A DNA stretch of 64,000 nt from Rhynchonema sp. JSB1_4 (lineage: Eukaryota; Nematoda; Chromadorea; Monhysterida; Xyalidae): the NCBI GenBank assembly GCA_030248065.1, contig JASAMV010006469.1, positions 1-64,000 of the forward strand, read 5' to 3'. Positions 63,451 to 64,000 of this stretch are shown in pieces (the stretch's first letter is position 1; every line of letters begins with the position of its first letter). A model generated the notes under the pieces. The model saw nothing but the letters and a program-made list of their open reading frames with translations. It made no database searches and was not told the origin of the DNA. A program made the position numbers and the translations under genes.

Positions 63451-64000
63451 TGAACCGTGATTTAAACAAGAACGAGCGATAATTTATTCAGTTGAAGAGA
63501 AAGGCTAAAGACAGTAGTTTCTTATACGTCGGCAAGATTACTGCCTGGTGCTGACGTTGTGTGTTCGAGCCACACGGACCTGTAAGCCCTTTTGAGTTTC
63601 GTTTTCAGTTCAGGGTTGGATTTAAAAAAAATTTTATTATCTATTTTTTTGATTTTTAAAAAAATAGGGATAGTTGATACCAACCGATTGTGTGTTTACA
63701 AACAGGCAATAGCAAGGTGATGCTGTTTACGATAAGCCCGATAGCGTGACAATTGGTGTTGGGGATAGTCCGTCCACCCATGTACACAGGTTGTAAATAT
63801 GAAAAGTAAAGGCGTGTCACGGACTGGAAAGGTAAAAAAACTGGCGCATTTTATTGGCAAAGTGACAGGAAGACAGCTGCATAACCCTTCGGTTAGTAAC
63901 CTCTGGCGTTTTTGCACGATAATATTATACTTTACTGAAAAAGTGGCGAACTTTTCTTGAAAAACATTTTTTTCGAAAAATTGTTTACCTTTTTTAACCT

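Larger units (their letters stand above)
47826..64000. repeat. Right arm of the giant inverted repeat (continues past the window)
   Basis: Reverse complement of 30850-46752. At the window edge the match is still continuing: the last 40 bases match about 30853-30895 inverted. It differs from the left arm by substitutions, many short indels, and the insertions listed at 54798-55660, 60851-61164 and 62595-62702. Confidence 0.93.

Noticed and set aside
1..64000. Virus, CRISPR, operon, rRNA or tRNA content
   Set aside because: No tRNA cloverleaf, rRNA block, phage-like cluster or regularly spaced repeat array was recognised by eye; a covariance-model scan was not possible.

Overview
The window is eukaryotic, metazoan DNA. 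Genes are split into short exons by GT-AG introns, no gene is operon-like, and most of the sequence is repeats and non-coding DNA. Three genes are recognisable by family: an ABCB6/HMT-1-type half-transporter, a Di-Ras small GTPase and the U5 snRNP factor AAR2. The Di-Ras and transporter look somewhat nematode-like, but I cannot name the species and treat that as a guess.

Layout. 1-475: 3' part of an unrecognised low-complexity gene (- strand). 0.5-9.2 kb: repeats, several hairpins and a 3.6-kb foldback (3733-7329). 9273-9512: a small predicted secreted protein (+). 9918-13116: eleven exons of an ABCB6/HMT-1-type transporter (-), from initiator Met through the transmembrane domain; no nucleotide-binding domain was found. 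13.5-17.1 kb: scattered possible membrane-protein exons. 17552-21570: a 4-kb foldback with about 2-kb arms. 21.6-27.6 kb: mostly non-coding, with a MITE family. 27634-28943: Di-Ras (+).

The dominant feature is a giant inverted repeat. The left arm (about 30.85-46.75 kb; its outer part lies in a tandem duplication starting near 29.3 kb) is the reverse complement of the right arm (about 47.83 kb to the window end). A unique loop of about 1.07 kb separates them. Each arm carries AAR2, a low-complexity protein with a C-terminal CaaX box (CVLQ), a single-pass membrane protein, and the 3' exon of a second Cys-rich membrane protein. The 5' exons of that second protein exist only once, in the loop. 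AAR2 and the CaaX protein look intact on both arms; the two membrane proteins have frame breaks that differ between arms.

The arms also differ by insertions. A hAT-like 863-bp element and a 108-bp self-complementary element, both with 8-bp target duplications, and a Harbinger-like foldback occur only on the right. A different foldback and a G/C-homopolymer block occur only on the left. The arms have therefore had separate histories, either as a real palindrome or as two haplotypes joined head to head by assembly; sequence alone does not decide. A 10-mer, TGATGTTTCA, occurs at least 13 times, several near splice sites and gene ends, and is the best candidate here for an undescribed signal.
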